Source: Hyphomicrobiales bacterium (GTDB taxonomy: Bacteria > Pseudomonadota > Alphaproteobacteria > Rhizobiales > Rhizobiaceae). Taken from it: a stretch of 64,000 nt of DNA. Positions 7,381 to 16,264 of the stretch are shown here, piece after piece. The stretch covers positions 62,001 to 126,000 of the forward strand of contig UCNG01000012.1 in the NCBI GenBank assembly GCA_900473915.1, in the 5' to 3' direction. Under the pieces are notes generated by a model. The model ran no database searches. It saw nothing but the letters and a program-made list of their open reading frames with translations, and was not told where the DNA came from. The translations under genes and the position numbers were made by a program. Each line of letters begins with the position of its first letter. Positions within the stretch are counted from its first letter, which is position 1.

Positions 7381-9534
7381 ATGTCTATTCGTTCGAAGCT
7401 TCTTGCCACGGTGGCGGTGCCGGTTCTCTCGGCCTCCATTCTCGCGCAGCCTGTGCTCGCGGATACCTTGACGGCTCCCATCCTGCTGGCACAGGAGAGT
7501 GGAGACCAGCCGTCCGACGAGCTATTGCTGCAGCAGCAGCGCGAGGCTGAAGAACAGCAAAAGGCAGCGGAAGAAGAAGCGCGTCGGGCTGAGGAACAAC
7601 AGCGCGCCGCGGAGGAAGAAAACCGCCGACAAGCCGAAGAGCAGCAAAAGGCCGCTCAGGAGGAAGCTCAGCGGCAGGCAGAAGAGCAACAGAAAGCCGC
7701 CGAACGCGAAGCACAGAAGCAAGCCGAGGAACAACAGAAGGCCGCAGAGCGCGAAGCGCAGAAACAGGCTGAAGAACAGGCCAGGCAGGCCGCTGAGCAG
7801 AAAAAAGCCGAGGAAGAGGCGCAGCGCCAGAGCGAACAGCAGCAGAAGGCTGCTGAAGAAGAAGCCCAGCGTCGCGCCGAAGAACAGAAGAAGGCAGCGG
7901 AGGAGGCTGCTCGCAAGGCCGCCGAGTCTCAGAAGCAAACAGCGCCCACCGAAAAGCCGGTGAAGGAAGCTCCCGCTGTGGAGCCTGAAGCGCAACCCGA
8001 GCAACCTGCACCTGAAAAACCGGCAAAGGAAGCTCCGGCTCCGCAAGCGGAAAAGCCAGCCGAGCAGCCGGCGGAGGCACTCCCTGTAACACCTTCGCAG
8101 ACAGAGCCAGCGAAAGACTCGATTGTCGAGCATCCTGAAGAAGCTCAACCGCAAGAACCGAAGGCGACGGAGAAGCCGCAAAATGAGGCTCAGCCTGCGA
8201 CCCCGGTCGAGCAGCCGCAATCAACCGAAAGTCCGCAACAGGGGCAGGCGCCGGAAATAGTCGATCAGCGTTCGACCGAGGAAAAGCAAGAGATTGCAAA
8301 AGACCCGGCTAAGACGAACGATACGGTGGTCCTGCCGGTTGAAAATGGTGCCGCCATTCTCGACAGCGACAAGGATGCCGACAATTCGGGCGGAAGCCAG
8401 TCGCGTGAAGAGCGTCGCAAACAGCGTGAACAGCAGCGTGCTTCCGAGGAAAATGTAGCGCCGCCCGCAAATGATGCTGCGGCACAGGTCGCTATTCCCG
8501 AGGAAGTGAAGGCTGCACTCCCGCAGAAGATCGAGGCCAATCTCAAGGAAGAGGGCACTCGCATAAAGGAAGCGCCGGTTTTTGCCGTGCCGGAAACCAC
8601 CAACATCGTTAACAACACGGTGGTGAACAATACGGTCATCAATAACACGACGGTCAATAATGTGACCAACAATGTCACGAACGTCAAAGTAATCGAGGAA
8701 GTGGATAACCGCGTCATTCTCGACGTGGGCGACCGCATCTTCGTGCGCGGCGATGATCGCCCGAGACTGCGTCGCGACGCGGAACGGACCTATTACGATG
8801 AACTGCCGCGGGGCCGCACCCGCGAAACCATCGTTCGTTCCGGCGGATACCAGATCGTTACGGTTTATGATCGTTATGGCGATGTTCTGCAACGTTCCCG
8901 TATCGACCGGGACGGCAACGAATATCTGATGATCTATGCGCCGGAATATGACGATAATCCACGTGCTTCGATCATCGATGTCGGCTACGAACTTCCGCCG
9001 ATGCGCCTGACCATTCCGGTGAGGGACTATATTATCGACGTTGCGGACGATCCGGATCGCGATTTTTACGACTTCCTTGCCATGCCGCCAGTAGAACGCG
9101 TGGAGCGGGTCTATACGATCGATGAAGTTCGCCACTCTGCCCGTCTGCGCGACAAGGTGCGCCGCATCGATCTGGATACGATCCATTTCGCGACGGGAAG
9201 CGCCGAGGTTTCCTTGTCGCAGGCCAAGACCTTGCGCAAGGTTGCGACCGCTATGCAGAAGGTGCTGGCGAAGGACCCTGGTGAAACCTTCTTTATCGAG
9301 GGACATACGGACGCAGTCGGCTCGGATCGGTCAAATCTGGTCCTGTCGGACAAACGCGCTGAATCGGTTGCGAACCTTTTGACGGAGGTCTACGATATTC
9401 CTGCGGAAAACCTTGTTACGCAGGGATATGGCGAACGCTTCCTCAAAATTCGCACGCAAGCCGCCGAGCAGGAAAATCGCCGCGTCACCATTCGTCGCGT
9501 CACCCCGCTGGTGCGGCCCGTCGCCCAGCGTTGA
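7381..9534 (+). CDS. OmpA-family outer membrane protein with long coiled-coil stalk
   Basis: The 717-residue product has four visible parts. A signal peptide ends near residue 27 (VLA before DTL). Residues about 48-185 are an almost uninterrupted run of Glu, Gln, Lys, Ala and Arg with heptad character. Residues about 190-300 are Pro/Glu/Gln-rich and low in complexity. A short Asn/Val/Thr-repeat block (405-437, TNIVNNTVVNNTV type) precedes a globular stretch. The C-terminal OmpA/MotB peptidoglycan-binding domain (about 596-712) contains FATGSAEVS, IEGHTDAVGSDRSN and the NRRVTI end. It probably anchors the outer membrane to peptidoglycan across a long periplasmic spacer. An AGAAGGAGAAGG site precedes the ATG. 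The stalk composition makes length variation between strains likely. No beta-barrel domain is evident. Confidence 0.8.
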   Translation: MSIRSKLLATVAVPVLSASILAQPVLADTLTAPILLAQESGDQPSDELLLQQQREAEEQQKAAEEEARRAEEQQRAAEEENRRQAEEQQKAAQEEAQRQAEEQQKAAEREAQKQAEEQQKAAEREAQKQAEEQARQAAEQKKAEEEAQRQSEQQQKAAEEEAQRRAEEQKKAAEEAARKAAESQKQTAPTEKPVKEAPAVEPEAQPEQPAPEKPAKEAPAPQAEKPAEQPAEALPVTPSQTEPAKDSIVEHPEEAQPQEPKATEKPQNEAQPATPVEQPQSTESPQQGQAPEIVDQRSTEEKQEIAKDPAKTNDTVVLPVENGAAILDSDKDADNSGGSQSREERRKQREQQRASEENVAPPANDAAAQVAIPEEVKAALPQKIEANLKEEGTRIKEAPVFAVPETTNIVNNTVVNNTVINNTTVNNVTNNVTNVKVIEEVDNRVILDVGDRIFVRGDDRPRLRRDAERTYYDELPRGRTRETIVRSGGYQIVTVYDRYGDVLQRSRIDRDGNEYLMIYAPEYDDNPRASIIDVGYELPPMRLTIPVRDYIIDVADDPDRDFYDFLAMPPVERVERVYTIDEVRHSARLRDKVRRIDLDTIHFATGSAEVSLSQAKTLRKVATAMQKVLAKDPGETFFIEGHTDAVGSDRSNLVLSDKRAESVANLLTEVYDIPAENLVTQGYGERFLKIRTQAAEQENRRVTIRRVTPLVRPVAQR

Positions 9535-9541
9535 ACAAAAA

Positions 9542-9570
9542 TACCCGGATGCGTAAACCGCATCCGGGTA
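9542..9570. terminator. Bidirectional stem-loop terminator
   Basis: Perfect 12-bp arms (TACCCGGATGCG / CGCATCCGGGTA) enclose a 5-base loop. The hairpin lies between the stop of the OmpA-family gene and the convergent small gene at 9591. A T-rich tail (ATTTTTG) follows it on the minus strand, so it should act at least on minus-strand transcription. Confidence 0.8.
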
Positions 9571-9590
9571 GCGCATTGAAGTGATTGCGA

Positions 9591-9872
9591 TCAAGCCGTC
9601 TTGGGTTGGAGTGCCGTGGCCTGCTCAAGCAGCAATTCGCCCATAGGCCGTGGTTTTACGGCCTCGATCTGCACCATGAGCTCAGCGATTTTTTCGGCGT
9701 CGCGGACGCCGCATTCATAAATCTGGATGATTTCGCGTGCCATTTCGTCTTTGTGGGGAGAGGTGATGGGGCAACGTGACATCGATTCACACGACTTCAC
9801 GTAAGCCGCTTGCAGCTTTTCCAACTCGGCGGGTTTGAAGCGCCCGAAGTAGTAATCTCTCGAAAATGGCAT
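9591..9872 (-). CDS. Small conserved protein, paralogue of the gene at 10074
   Basis: I do not recognise a function. The 93-residue product starts MPFSRDYYFG and shares a pattern with the neighbouring small protein: LQAAY, a Cys, RCP with T/S residues, K-D/E, A-R-II, a conserved E-x-G and KIAE. It has no signal peptide or membrane segment and looks helical. I chose the ATG at 9872, which aligns with the start of the paralogue and has GCGGA upstream; another ATG is at 9881. A 30-bp near-palindrome lies 58 bases upstream of the start. The two genes are probably a tandem duplication on the minus strand. Confidence 0.6.
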   Translation of the reverse strand: MPFSRDYYFGRFKPAELEKLQAAYVKSCESMSRCPITSPHKDEMAREIIQIYECGVRDAEKIAELMVQIEAVKPRPMGELLLEQATALQPKTA

Positions 9873-9930
9873 TCTATGCATTCCGCATATGGCTGACAGA
9901 TCATTCCATCCGAAAGCCTATAAATCCGTG

Positions 9931-9960
9931 CAATCTACTATACTGAAATATAGCAGATTG
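9931..9960. promoter_or_regulatory. AT-rich 12-bp-arm palindrome upstream of the small gene
   Basis: CAATCTACTATA and TATAGCAGATTG form 12-base arms with one mismatch around a 6-base centre. The element sits between the two paralogous small genes and 58 bases before the start of the downstream one. There is no T-tract, so an operator or a 5'-UTR structure is more likely than a terminator. Read as minus-strand RNA the single mismatch becomes a G-U pair. Confidence 0.5.
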
Positions 9961-10073
9961 TAAAATGTTTATACCTCGGAATTATTTACTTTGCGTAAAA
10001 CATTCAGGCAGTCACAGATTTGCCAGAGTTACACGTCTGTCCTTCATTGCTTTTTACAAAAAACAGACAGATT

Positions 10074-10298
10074 TTAGGCGCGGGCGTGCTCAAGATTCGC
10101 TACGATTTCCGCGATCCTGTCCGGGTTCTGTTCACCGGATTCAAATGTTCTTATGATCGCTCGCGCGAGTGTCTCTTTGTCCTCATGTGTAGTGGGGCAT
10201 CGATCCAGAAAGCCGCAGCAACGATTATAGGCAGCCTGAAGAACCTGAATATCCTCGGGTGCGTATGTTCCCTGATATTTGTTACCGCGAAATGGCAT
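10074..10298 (-). CDS. Small conserved protein, paralogue of the gene at 9591
   Basis: The 74-residue product (MPFRGNKYQGTYAPEDIQVLQAAYNRCC) resembles the protein at 9591-9872 along its whole length, sharing LQAAY, the RCPTT-like motif with a following K-E, ARAIIR-FESG and the IAEIV end. It is predicted to be soluble and mostly helical, with three Cys in the first half. A GAGA sequence lies before the ATG. Similar short proteins occur widely in Rhizobiales; none has a function that I can name. Confidence 0.6.
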   Translation of the reverse strand: MPFRGNKYQGTYAPEDIQVLQAAYNRCCGFLDRCPTTHEDKETLARAIIRTFESGEQNPDRIAEIVANLEHARA

Positions 10299-10454
10299 GG
10301 TGATCTCTCATTTGATCAATTGAACCCCTAATTCATGGGGAAAGCAACAAATCGTTTTATGACAGCGACAATCAACGCAACGCGGGAGTTTGCAGGTATT
10401 TCGGCCTCGTCGAATGCAGATTGAGGAATCGATGATAGCGGTTCCTGTTCCGCT

Positions 10455-11021
10455 TCAAGAAGCCTCGCCGTTGAATCGATGGATGAGATGAATATCTTCC
10501 GGCTCGCGTTCGAAGAGCAGGGGATCCGGGGCTAATGTAACTTTCGCACCCTGTTTCAGATAAAAATCGATGGTCCGCCGCGTGGGGGTGGCGGAAATAT
10601 AGAAACCTTGAGCTCCGGCTTCCGTGGCAAGGGTCATGCTGTGCCGATAGAGTTCGCCCGCAAGGCCCAATCCCCGGACGGCGTTGTCGACATGCATGAA
10701 GCCAAGCTGGTGTAGTTCCGGATAGGCGCCGACAGGTCGCACATCCGTAACCGCGACGGCAACCAAAGCCCCATCCACTTCAGCACCGAGAAAAACGCCG
10801 CCGTGGTCGTAGCAGTCGAGCAGGATCGGCGTGTAGATTTCGGCTTCGCCCTCGGGCCAGCCGCGCACATCATAAAAGCGCGGCTCGAGCAGCAGCCGTT
10901 CTCCGTCGAGACGATACATTTCCTCAATGATCTCGCTCCGATCGATCTGCCAGATGTCGGTCACTTCACTTCTTTGGAGCGGACGGATGATAGAATTTGC
11001 GCGGTTCGTTGCCTGTATCAT
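10455..11021 (-). CDS. GNAT family N-acetyltransferase
   Basis: This 188-residue protein has the GCN5-related acetyltransferase layout: a central GAEVDGALVAVAVTDV strand pair, a FMHVDNAVRGLGLAGELYRHSM segment matching motif A (acetyl-CoA pyrophosphate loop, here RGLGLA) and an IDFYLKQGAKV C-terminal motif. The substrate is unknown. The ATG at 11021 lacks a strong ribosome binding site, so the start is uncertain. A perfect 15-bp dyad lies 100 bases upstream (11121-11135). Confidence 0.75.
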   Translation of the reverse strand: MIQATNRANSIIRPLQRSEVTDIWQIDRSEIIEEMYRLDGERLLLEPRFYDVRGWPEGEAEIYTPILLDCYDHGGVFLGAEVDGALVAVAVTDVRPVGAYPELHQLGFMHVDNAVRGLGLAGELYRHSMTLATEAGAQGFYISATPTRRTIDFYLKQGAKVTLAPDPLLFEREPEDIHLIHRFNGEAS

Positions 11022-11476
11022 GATGCTGCTTTGGAGAGGTCAATTCACCCGACGAACTATCCTGTCCCTGGCGAGCGCTCAAGAGGTTGGCATGTTGATT
11101 GCACCTCAACGGCTATCTTGCTGACAATTTGTCAGAGAAATCCTCTCATTTTGCGAAAACTCGCAACAAGTTTGACCAATATCGAGGCTACTTACCGCCA
11201 TTCATATCGGGTACTGCTCAGTACAGGTGTGAGGAATAATGGGGCCGACAGGAAGGAGCGGCAGCCCTTCAATCGAATGAATTGAGGCGGATTGGTGGAG
11301 CGAAGGCAAAAAAGCGCCGGAAAATACGCAATTTTTCGTCAACTCTTCGATCGGCTCTTGCGAGAGTAGGCCCCGGGTTCTATCAGCATCAACAAAATTA
11401 GAGCCCGAGGAGGTTTCGGCAATATCACTGCCGAAATGTCTCGGCGCCAGTCGGCATCCTTCGGGATGGCGGCGAA
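11022..11476. other. Intergenic region with a perfect dyad (11121-11135)
   Basis: This 455-base divergent region lies between the acetyltransferase (minus) and the M20 amidohydrolase (plus). I see no gene in it. CTGACA-ATT-TGTCAG at 11121-11135 is a perfect palindrome of operator size. It lies 100 bases from the acetyltransferase start and about 340 from the amidohydrolase start. Promoters for both genes must lie here. Confidence 0.5.
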
Positions 11477-12916
11477 ATGAGCGACGGAGCCAAGTTGAAA
11501 AACCATAACGATATTTGGGATATCGTCGACGCCAAGAGCGCCGCATATTTCGAACTGAGCGATACGGTTTGGGATAATCCTGAAACAAACTATGAAGAAT
11601 ACAAATCGAGCGATGCGCATGCGGCAATGCTGGAAGCCGAAGGGTTTCGCGTCGAGCGTGGCATTGCAGGATTGCCAACAGCGGTCATGGGCGAAGCTGG
11701 CGAGGACGGGCCGGTTATTGCTATTCTCGGTGAATTTGATGCCTTGCCGGGATTGAGCCAGGTATCGGGACTGGTCGAAGAACGGCCACTGGAAGCAGAT
11801 GGTCATGGTCATGGCTGCGGCCACAATCTGCTGGGTGCGGGCTCTCTGCTCGCCGCTGCGGCAGTCAAGGATTATCTCGCGGCGCAAGGTATCAAGGGAC
11901 GCGTGCGCTATTATGGCTGCCCGGCGGAAGAGGGCGGTTCGGCCAAGGGATTCATGGTTCGCGAAGGCCTGTTCGATGATGTCGATATCGCCTTCTGCTG
12001 GCATCCCGCACCATTTGCCGGCGTAAACGATCCGGTTTCGCTCGCTTGCAACGAGATCAATTTCCACTTCAGCGGTCGCGCGGCCCATGCTTCATCGGCG
12101 CCGCATCTGGGACGCAGCGCGCTCGACGCAGTTGAACTTATGAATGTCGGTGTGAACTATATGCGCGAGCATATGCCATCCACGGCGCGCATTCATTATG
12201 CAGTGACAGATACAGGCGGGTTTGCGCCGAATGTCGTGCAAGCCAGGGCAACGGTGCGCTATCTCGTCCGCGCCCGCAGCCTGCCGGAAATGCAGTCGCT
12301 TCTGGAGCGTGTGAAGAAAATCGCCGAGGGTGCCGCTCTGATGACCGAAACGACGGTCCGCAGCGAAATTATCAGCGGCGATGCCGATTTGATCGGCAAT
12401 ACGCCTCTGGAACAGCTGATGCAATTGCAGCTCGAGCGTCTCGGACCTCCGGACTTTGACGATCAGGACCGTGAAACGGCAAGCCGGTTCCAGAAGACGC
12501 TTTCGAAGGAAGACATTTCCGATGCCTTCCGCCGCTTCGGTGTGGAGCCAAAAGAGGGCCTTTCGCTTTGCGAGGATATCTATACGCCCTATAAGGGCGA
12601 CAATACTCTCGTCGGCTCAACTGATGTGGGCAGTGTGAGTTGGGTTGTGCCCACGGTGCAGATGCGCGGTGCGACCTGCGCGATTGGTACGCCGCTTCAT
12701 TCGTGGCAGATGGTGGCACAGGGCAAGCTGCCCGCTGCGCACAAGGGCATGGCTCATGCTGCAAAGATCATGGGCAGCACGGCCATTGAGCTGTTCCGCG
12801 ATCCGGCGCAGATCGAGAAAGCAAAGCAGGATCACGAAAAACGGCTCGGCGGAACCGTTTTCGTCAATCCGATTCCAGACAGCGTTCAACCGGCGCTGCC
12901 CGAAACCGCCAAATGA
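11477..12916 (+). CDS. M20 family amidohydrolase, AbgB-like
   Basis: The 479-residue enzyme belongs to the M20D metallopeptidase group, closest in pattern to the p-aminobenzoyl-glutamate hydrolase subunit AbgB. Zinc ligands are visible in DGHGHGCGHN (about residues 106-115) and the catalytic acidic pair in PAEEGGS (about 147-153), with the GRAAHASSAPHLGRSALDA dimerisation-domain motif following. It should hydrolyse an amide bond of an N-acyl or N-aryl amino acid in the cytoplasm. Four genes of an opine-type ABC importer follow on the same strand after 71 bases, suggesting that the imported compound is its substrate. No AbgA or AbgT partner is present. The ATG follows a GGATGGCGG sequence. Confidence 0.8.
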   Translation: MSDGAKLKNHNDIWDIVDAKSAAYFELSDTVWDNPETNYEEYKSSDAHAAMLEAEGFRVERGIAGLPTAVMGEAGEDGPVIAILGEFDALPGLSQVSGLVEERPLEADGHGHGCGHNLLGAGSLLAAAAVKDYLAAQGIKGRVRYYGCPAEEGGSAKGFMVREGLFDDVDIAFCWHPAPFAGVNDPVSLACNEINFHFSGRAAHASSAPHLGRSALDAVELMNVGVNYMREHMPSTARIHYAVTDTGGFAPNVVQARATVRYLVRARSLPEMQSLLERVKKIAEGAALMTETTVRSEIISGDADLIGNTPLEQLMQLQLERLGPPDFDDQDRETASRFQKTLSKEDISDAFRRFGVEPKEGLSLCEDIYTPYKGDNTLVGSTDVGSVSWVVPTVQMRGATCAIGTPLHSWQMVAQGKLPAAHKGMAHAAKIMGSTAIELFRDPAQIEKAKQDHEKRLGGTVFVNPIPDSVQPALPETAK

Positions 12917-12987
12917 CGATGACGGCCGATAATTTTGAAAATAGAAATGACATTCAATCCCCCACTTCCAACAGGGCCTGACGCATC

Positions 12988-13710
12988 ATGAAGCAGATGG
13001 GCTTTCTCGATATTTTGAGCTTCGGGCCGGACGGCTGGGGCTATGTGCTGCTGATGGGCGCATTGGTGAGCGTGGCGCTCGCCGTTCTTGGCTTCCTTCT
13101 CGGTGCCGCCATCGGCGTTTTTGCCGCTTGGGCGAAGATTTCCGGTGGGCGCACGCTGCGTGCAGTCGCCGACGGCTACACCACGATCATTCGTGGTATT
13201 CCAGACCTCCTCGTCATCTATCTGTTCTATTTCGGCGGCAGTGCGGCTGTTACCGCGCTCGGCAAATATTTCGGAGCCGAAGGTTTTATCGGTTTTCCGG
13301 GTTTTCTGGCAGGTGTACTGGCAATCGGCATTTCCTGTGGCGCGCATCACACGGAAGTATTTCGAGGTGCGTTCCGGGCGGTCTTCAAAGGCGAGATCGA
13401 AGCTGCAACCGCCTGCGGCATGGGCCGAATGTTGAAATTCCGCCGCATCATCGCACCGCTCGCACTGCGGCACGCCCTGCCGGGCCTCGGCAATGTCTGG
13501 CAGGTTTCGCTCAAGGAATCCGCCCTGGTGTCGGTTGCCGGTGTGGTTGAGCTTCTGCGTCAGGCACAGATCGGCGCGGGTTCCACTGGTCTGCCCTTCA
13601 ACTTCTTCCTCATTGCCGGTGCACTCTATCTGGCGATTTCGTCGGTTTCCGGCGGACTTTTGCAGATGGCCGAGCGCCACTTTTCGCGCGGCGTCCGGAG
13701 GGCAAAATGA
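12988..13710 (+). CDS. Opine/polar amino acid ABC transporter permease (HisQ/OccQ type)
   Basis: This 240-residue inner-membrane permease has about five hydrophobic segments. The family loop is GEIEAATACGMGRMLKFRRIIAPLALRHALPGLGN, the EAA motif that contacts the ATPase. Size and pattern fit the HisQ/OccQ half of the histidine/octopine-type heterodimeric permease. It overlaps the next permease gene by four bases (ATGA), so the pair is translationally coupled. Confidence 0.85.
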   Translation: MKQMGFLDILSFGPDGWGYVLLMGALVSVALAVLGFLLGAAIGVFAAWAKISGGRTLRAVADGYTTIIRGIPDLLVIYLFYFGGSAAVTALGKYFGAEGFIGFPGFLAGVLAIGISCGAHHTEVFRGAFRAVFKGEIEAATACGMGRMLKFRRIIAPLALRHALPGLGNVWQVSLKESALVSVAGVVELLRQAQIGAGSTGLPFNFFLIAGALYLAISSVSGGLLQMAERHFSRGVRRAK

Positions 13711-14426
13711 ACCTTGAATTCTATTCGGATGCGTTCTTCCAGATGCTGGGCGGTGTGCCGCTGACCTTGAAGCTTGCGGTAAGTTCCATCGTGCTTGGCG
13801 CCTTGCTGGCCCTGCTTTTTGCCATGATGCGCCTGTCGGGCATCAAGGTGCTGGACTGGATCGCGCGCATCTACGTCTTTGTGTTCCGCGGAACACCGCT
13901 TCTGGTACAGATATTCATTATCTATTACGGTCTCAGCCAGTTTCCGATCATTCGCTACTCGTTCCTTTGGCCGGTTTTGCGTGAGCCTTACTGGTGTGCG
14001 ATCATCGCGCTGACATTGAACAACGCTGCCTATGCGAGCGAGATCATCCGCGGCGGCCTGCTGTCGGTGCCGCACGGCCAGATCGAAGCTGCAAAGGCTT
14101 GCGGCATGACCGCCTTCACTTGCTTCCGGCGTGTCGTGATGCCTCTTGCGATCCGTCAAGCGTTGCCGGGTTATGGCAACGAAATGATATCGATGATCAA
14201 GGCAACCTCGCTTGCATCGATCATCACGCTCATGGAAGTGACCGGCATCGCAGCAAAGCTGATCGCCGAGAGCTATCGGGCCATAGAAATCTTCGTGATC
14301 GCCGGCGCGATCTATCTTGCCATCAACTTCATTCTGACGCGCGTGCTGATGTTCGCAGAATATAGACTGACGCCATATCTGCGCCAGCCAGTCGTCAAGC
14401 TTTCCTCCGAGGGACAAACATCGTGA
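13707..14426 (+). CDS. Opine/polar amino acid ABC transporter permease (HisM/OccM type)
   Basis: This is the second permease of the heterodimer, 239 residues, with [16 protein letters not shown] near the second membrane segment and the EAA loop [36 protein letters not shown]. It resembles HisM/OccM. The gene overlaps its neighbours by four bases on each side, which fixes the reading order permease-permease-ATPase. Confidence 0.85.
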   Translation: MNLEFYSDAFFQMLGGVPLTLKLAVSSIVLGALLALLFAMMRLSGIKVLDWIARIYVFVFRGTPLLVQIFIIYYGLSQFPIIRYSFLWPVLREPYWCAIIALTLNNAAYASEIIRGGLLSVPHGQIEAAKACGMTAFTCFRRVVMPLAIRQALPGYGNEMISMIKATSLASIITLMEVTGIAAKLIAESYRAIEIFVIAGAIYLAINFILTRVLMFAEYRLTPYLRQPVVKLSSEGQTS

Positions 14427-15217
14427 GCAAAAACGTTTCCCCCAATGCACCGGTAGCGCTGAAAGTCGAAAACCTGCGCAAGAGCTTCGGTGCGAATGAA
14501 GTGCTCAAGGGCATTTCGCTTGAAGCGCGCGAAGGCGAGGTCATTTCGATCCTCGGTTCGTCCGGCTCCGGCAAATCGACTTTCCTGCGCTGCATCAATC
14601 TGCTGGAGACGCCTTCGTCGGGCACGGTCACGGTTTCGGGTGAGACCATCCGCATGGCGAAGAACTCGAAAGGTGAAGCCTACCCGACCGACAAGAAGCA
14701 GGTTTCGCGCATTCGTTCGGAACTGGGCATGGTGTTTCAGAGCTTCAATCTATGGTCGCACAAGACCATTCTGGAAAACATCATAGAAGCGCCGATCTTT
14801 GTGCAGGGACGGCCGCGCGCGGAATGCGTGGCGGAAGCAGAAGCCCTGCTGGCAAAGGTCGGCATTGCCGACAAGCGCGATTTCTATCCAGCCCATCTTT
14901 CGGGCGGGCAGCAGCAACGCGCCGCGATTGCCCGCGCACTGGCGATGAAGCCGAAGGTCATGCTTTTCGACGAGCCGACTTCCGCGCTCGATCCGGAACT
15001 GGTTGGTGAAGTTTTGCGTGTCATGCGCGGTCTGGCCGAGGAAGGCCGCACCATGCTGGTCGTGACCCATGAAATGGGCTTCGCGCGCGATGTTTCCAAC
15101 CGCGTCGTCTTTTTCCATCAGGGACTGGTGGAAGAGGACGGGGCACCGGAAGATGTGTTTAGCAACTCGAAGTCGGAACGTTTCCGCAAGTTCATCAGCC
15201 ACGAGAACGCTGCCTAA
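14423..15217 (+). CDS. Opine/polar amino acid ABC transporter ATP-binding protein
   Basis: This 264-residue ATPase is of the HisP/OccP type. Walker A is GSSGSGKS at residues 45-52, the signature is LSGGQQQR, Walker B is VMLFDEP and the H-loop is in [16 protein letters not shown]. It carries the short insert between Walker A and the Q-loop ([14 protein letters not shown]) usual in HisP relatives. Translation starts with GTG at 14423, overlapping the preceding stop. It energises the two permeases encoded upstream. Confidence 0.88.
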   Translation: MSKNVSPNAPVALKVENLRKSFGANEVLKGISLEAREGEVISILGSSGSGKSTFLRCINLLETPSSGTVTVSGETIRMAKNSKGEAYPTDKKQVSRIRSELGMVFQSFNLWSHKTILENIIEAPIFVQGRPRAECVAEAEALLAKVGIADKRDFYPAHLSGGQQQRAAIARALAMKPKVMLFDEPTSALDPELVGEVLRVMRGLAEEGRTMLVVTHEMGFARDVSNRVVFFHQGLVEEDGAPEDVFSNSKSERFRKFISHENAA

Positions 15218-15278
15218 TTTTCGAAATTCTGCGTTCCGGCGGAAGCCGGACAGAAACAACCGCAACAGGATAACTGCA

Positions 15279-16130
15279 ATGAAGGCTATCGGACTTTTTA
15301 AAGCCGTGTTCATTTCCGCTCTTGCTCTGACGAGCATCTCCGCTCATGCCGAGGAAAAGAAGTGGACGAAGATCACCATCGCGACGGAAGGCGCTTACCG
15401 TCCCTACAACTTCACCAAGCCCGATGGCTCGCTGGATGGCTTTGAAATCGATCTTTACAAGGATCTCTGCACGCGCATGAAGGTTGAGTGCACGATCGTT
15501 GCCCAGCCTTTCGACAGCATGATCCCTGCGCTTAATGCCGGCAAGTTCGATGCGATCATGGCTGGCCTCACGGCAACGGCCAAGCGTGAAGAGACGATCA
15601 GCTTCTCGGTTTCCTATGGCCTGACGCCGCAGACTTTCGCAACGCTGAAGGATAGCCCTTTTGCGAAACTGCCGCACACTGGCGAAACCCTTTATCTCGC
15701 CAAGGATGAAGCGGCAGCCCAGAAGGCAATCGACGAAGTATCGGCCGAAATCAAGGGCCGCACCGTTGGTGTCCAGACCGCTTCGCTCGGCCTGACGCTT
15801 CTCGACAAGTATTTCAAGGAAAACATCGACATCCGTGAATACAAGACCACGGAACAGCACGACCTCGATCTGAAGTCTGGCCGTGTCGATCTGGTCGTGG
15901 CTTCGCTGGCTTATCTCGCAGACGCTGCCAAGAAGCCTGGCAATGAAGACATCGTCATGACCGGTCCGTTCTTCAAGGGCGGCATTCTCGGACGCGGTGT
16001 CGGTGTAGGCTTGCGCAAGGATGATGCCGAACTGAAAAAGATGTTCGATGAAGCCATTGAAGCTGCAAAGGCTGACGGCACGATCAAGCGTCTGTCGGAA
16101 AAGTGGTTCGGCTTCGACGTTACGCCGTAA
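15279..16130 (+). CDS. Opine/polar amino acid ABC transporter periplasmic binding protein
   Basis: The 283-residue product has a signal peptide ending near residue 24 (AHA before EEK) and the family 3 solute-binding fold: ATEGAYRPYNFTKPDGSLDGFEIDL, then DSMIPALNAGKFDAIMAGLTATAKRE and GRTVGVQTAS. The pattern is closest to octopine/nopaline-type binding proteins (OccT/NocT); the actual ligand cannot be read from sequence. The start at 15279 has AGGA upstream and begins the signal peptide. The gene ends the amidohydrolase-transporter unit and is followed by a strong terminator. Confidence 0.85.
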   Translation: MKAIGLFKAVFISALALTSISAHAEEKKWTKITIATEGAYRPYNFTKPDGSLDGFEIDLYKDLCTRMKVECTIVAQPFDSMIPALNAGKFDAIMAGLTATAKREETISFSVSYGLTPQTFATLKDSPFAKLPHTGETLYLAKDEAAAQKAIDEVSAEIKGRTVGVQTASLGLTLLDKYFKENIDIREYKTTEQHDLDLKSGRVDLVVASLAYLADAAKKPGNEDIVMTGPFFKGGILGRGVGVGLRKDDAELKKMFDEAIEAAKADGTIKRLSEKWFGFDVTP

Positions 16131-16155
16131 TTTTTGAATTACATCATTTGCAAAG

Positions 16156-16177
16156 CGCCGCCTCCGGGCGGCGTTTT
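16156..16177 (+). terminator. Rho-independent terminator after the opine-type transporter operon
   Basis: A CGCCGCC / GGCGGCG stem with a four-base loop is followed by TTTT. It begins 26 bases after the binding-protein stop codon. Confidence 0.85.
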
Positions 16178-16264
16178 CATGTGCGCGAACCTTCACATCA
16201 AACCGATGAGCGCCTATAAGTCCGCCAGAAGTTTATTGAGCTCAAAACTAGCTGTGAGAACGTG

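Noticed and set aside
7540-7930. Repetitive sequence that could be taken for a CRISPR or VNTR array
   Set aside because: The repeats are irregular and encode coiled-coil heptads in frame; there are no constant repeats with unique spacers.
7522-8220. A Leu/Phe-rich, membrane-like 232-residue frame on the minus strand
   Set aside because: It is the mirror of the Glu/Gln/Lys-rich stalk of the OmpA-family gene, whose codons read as Leu and Phe in reverse.
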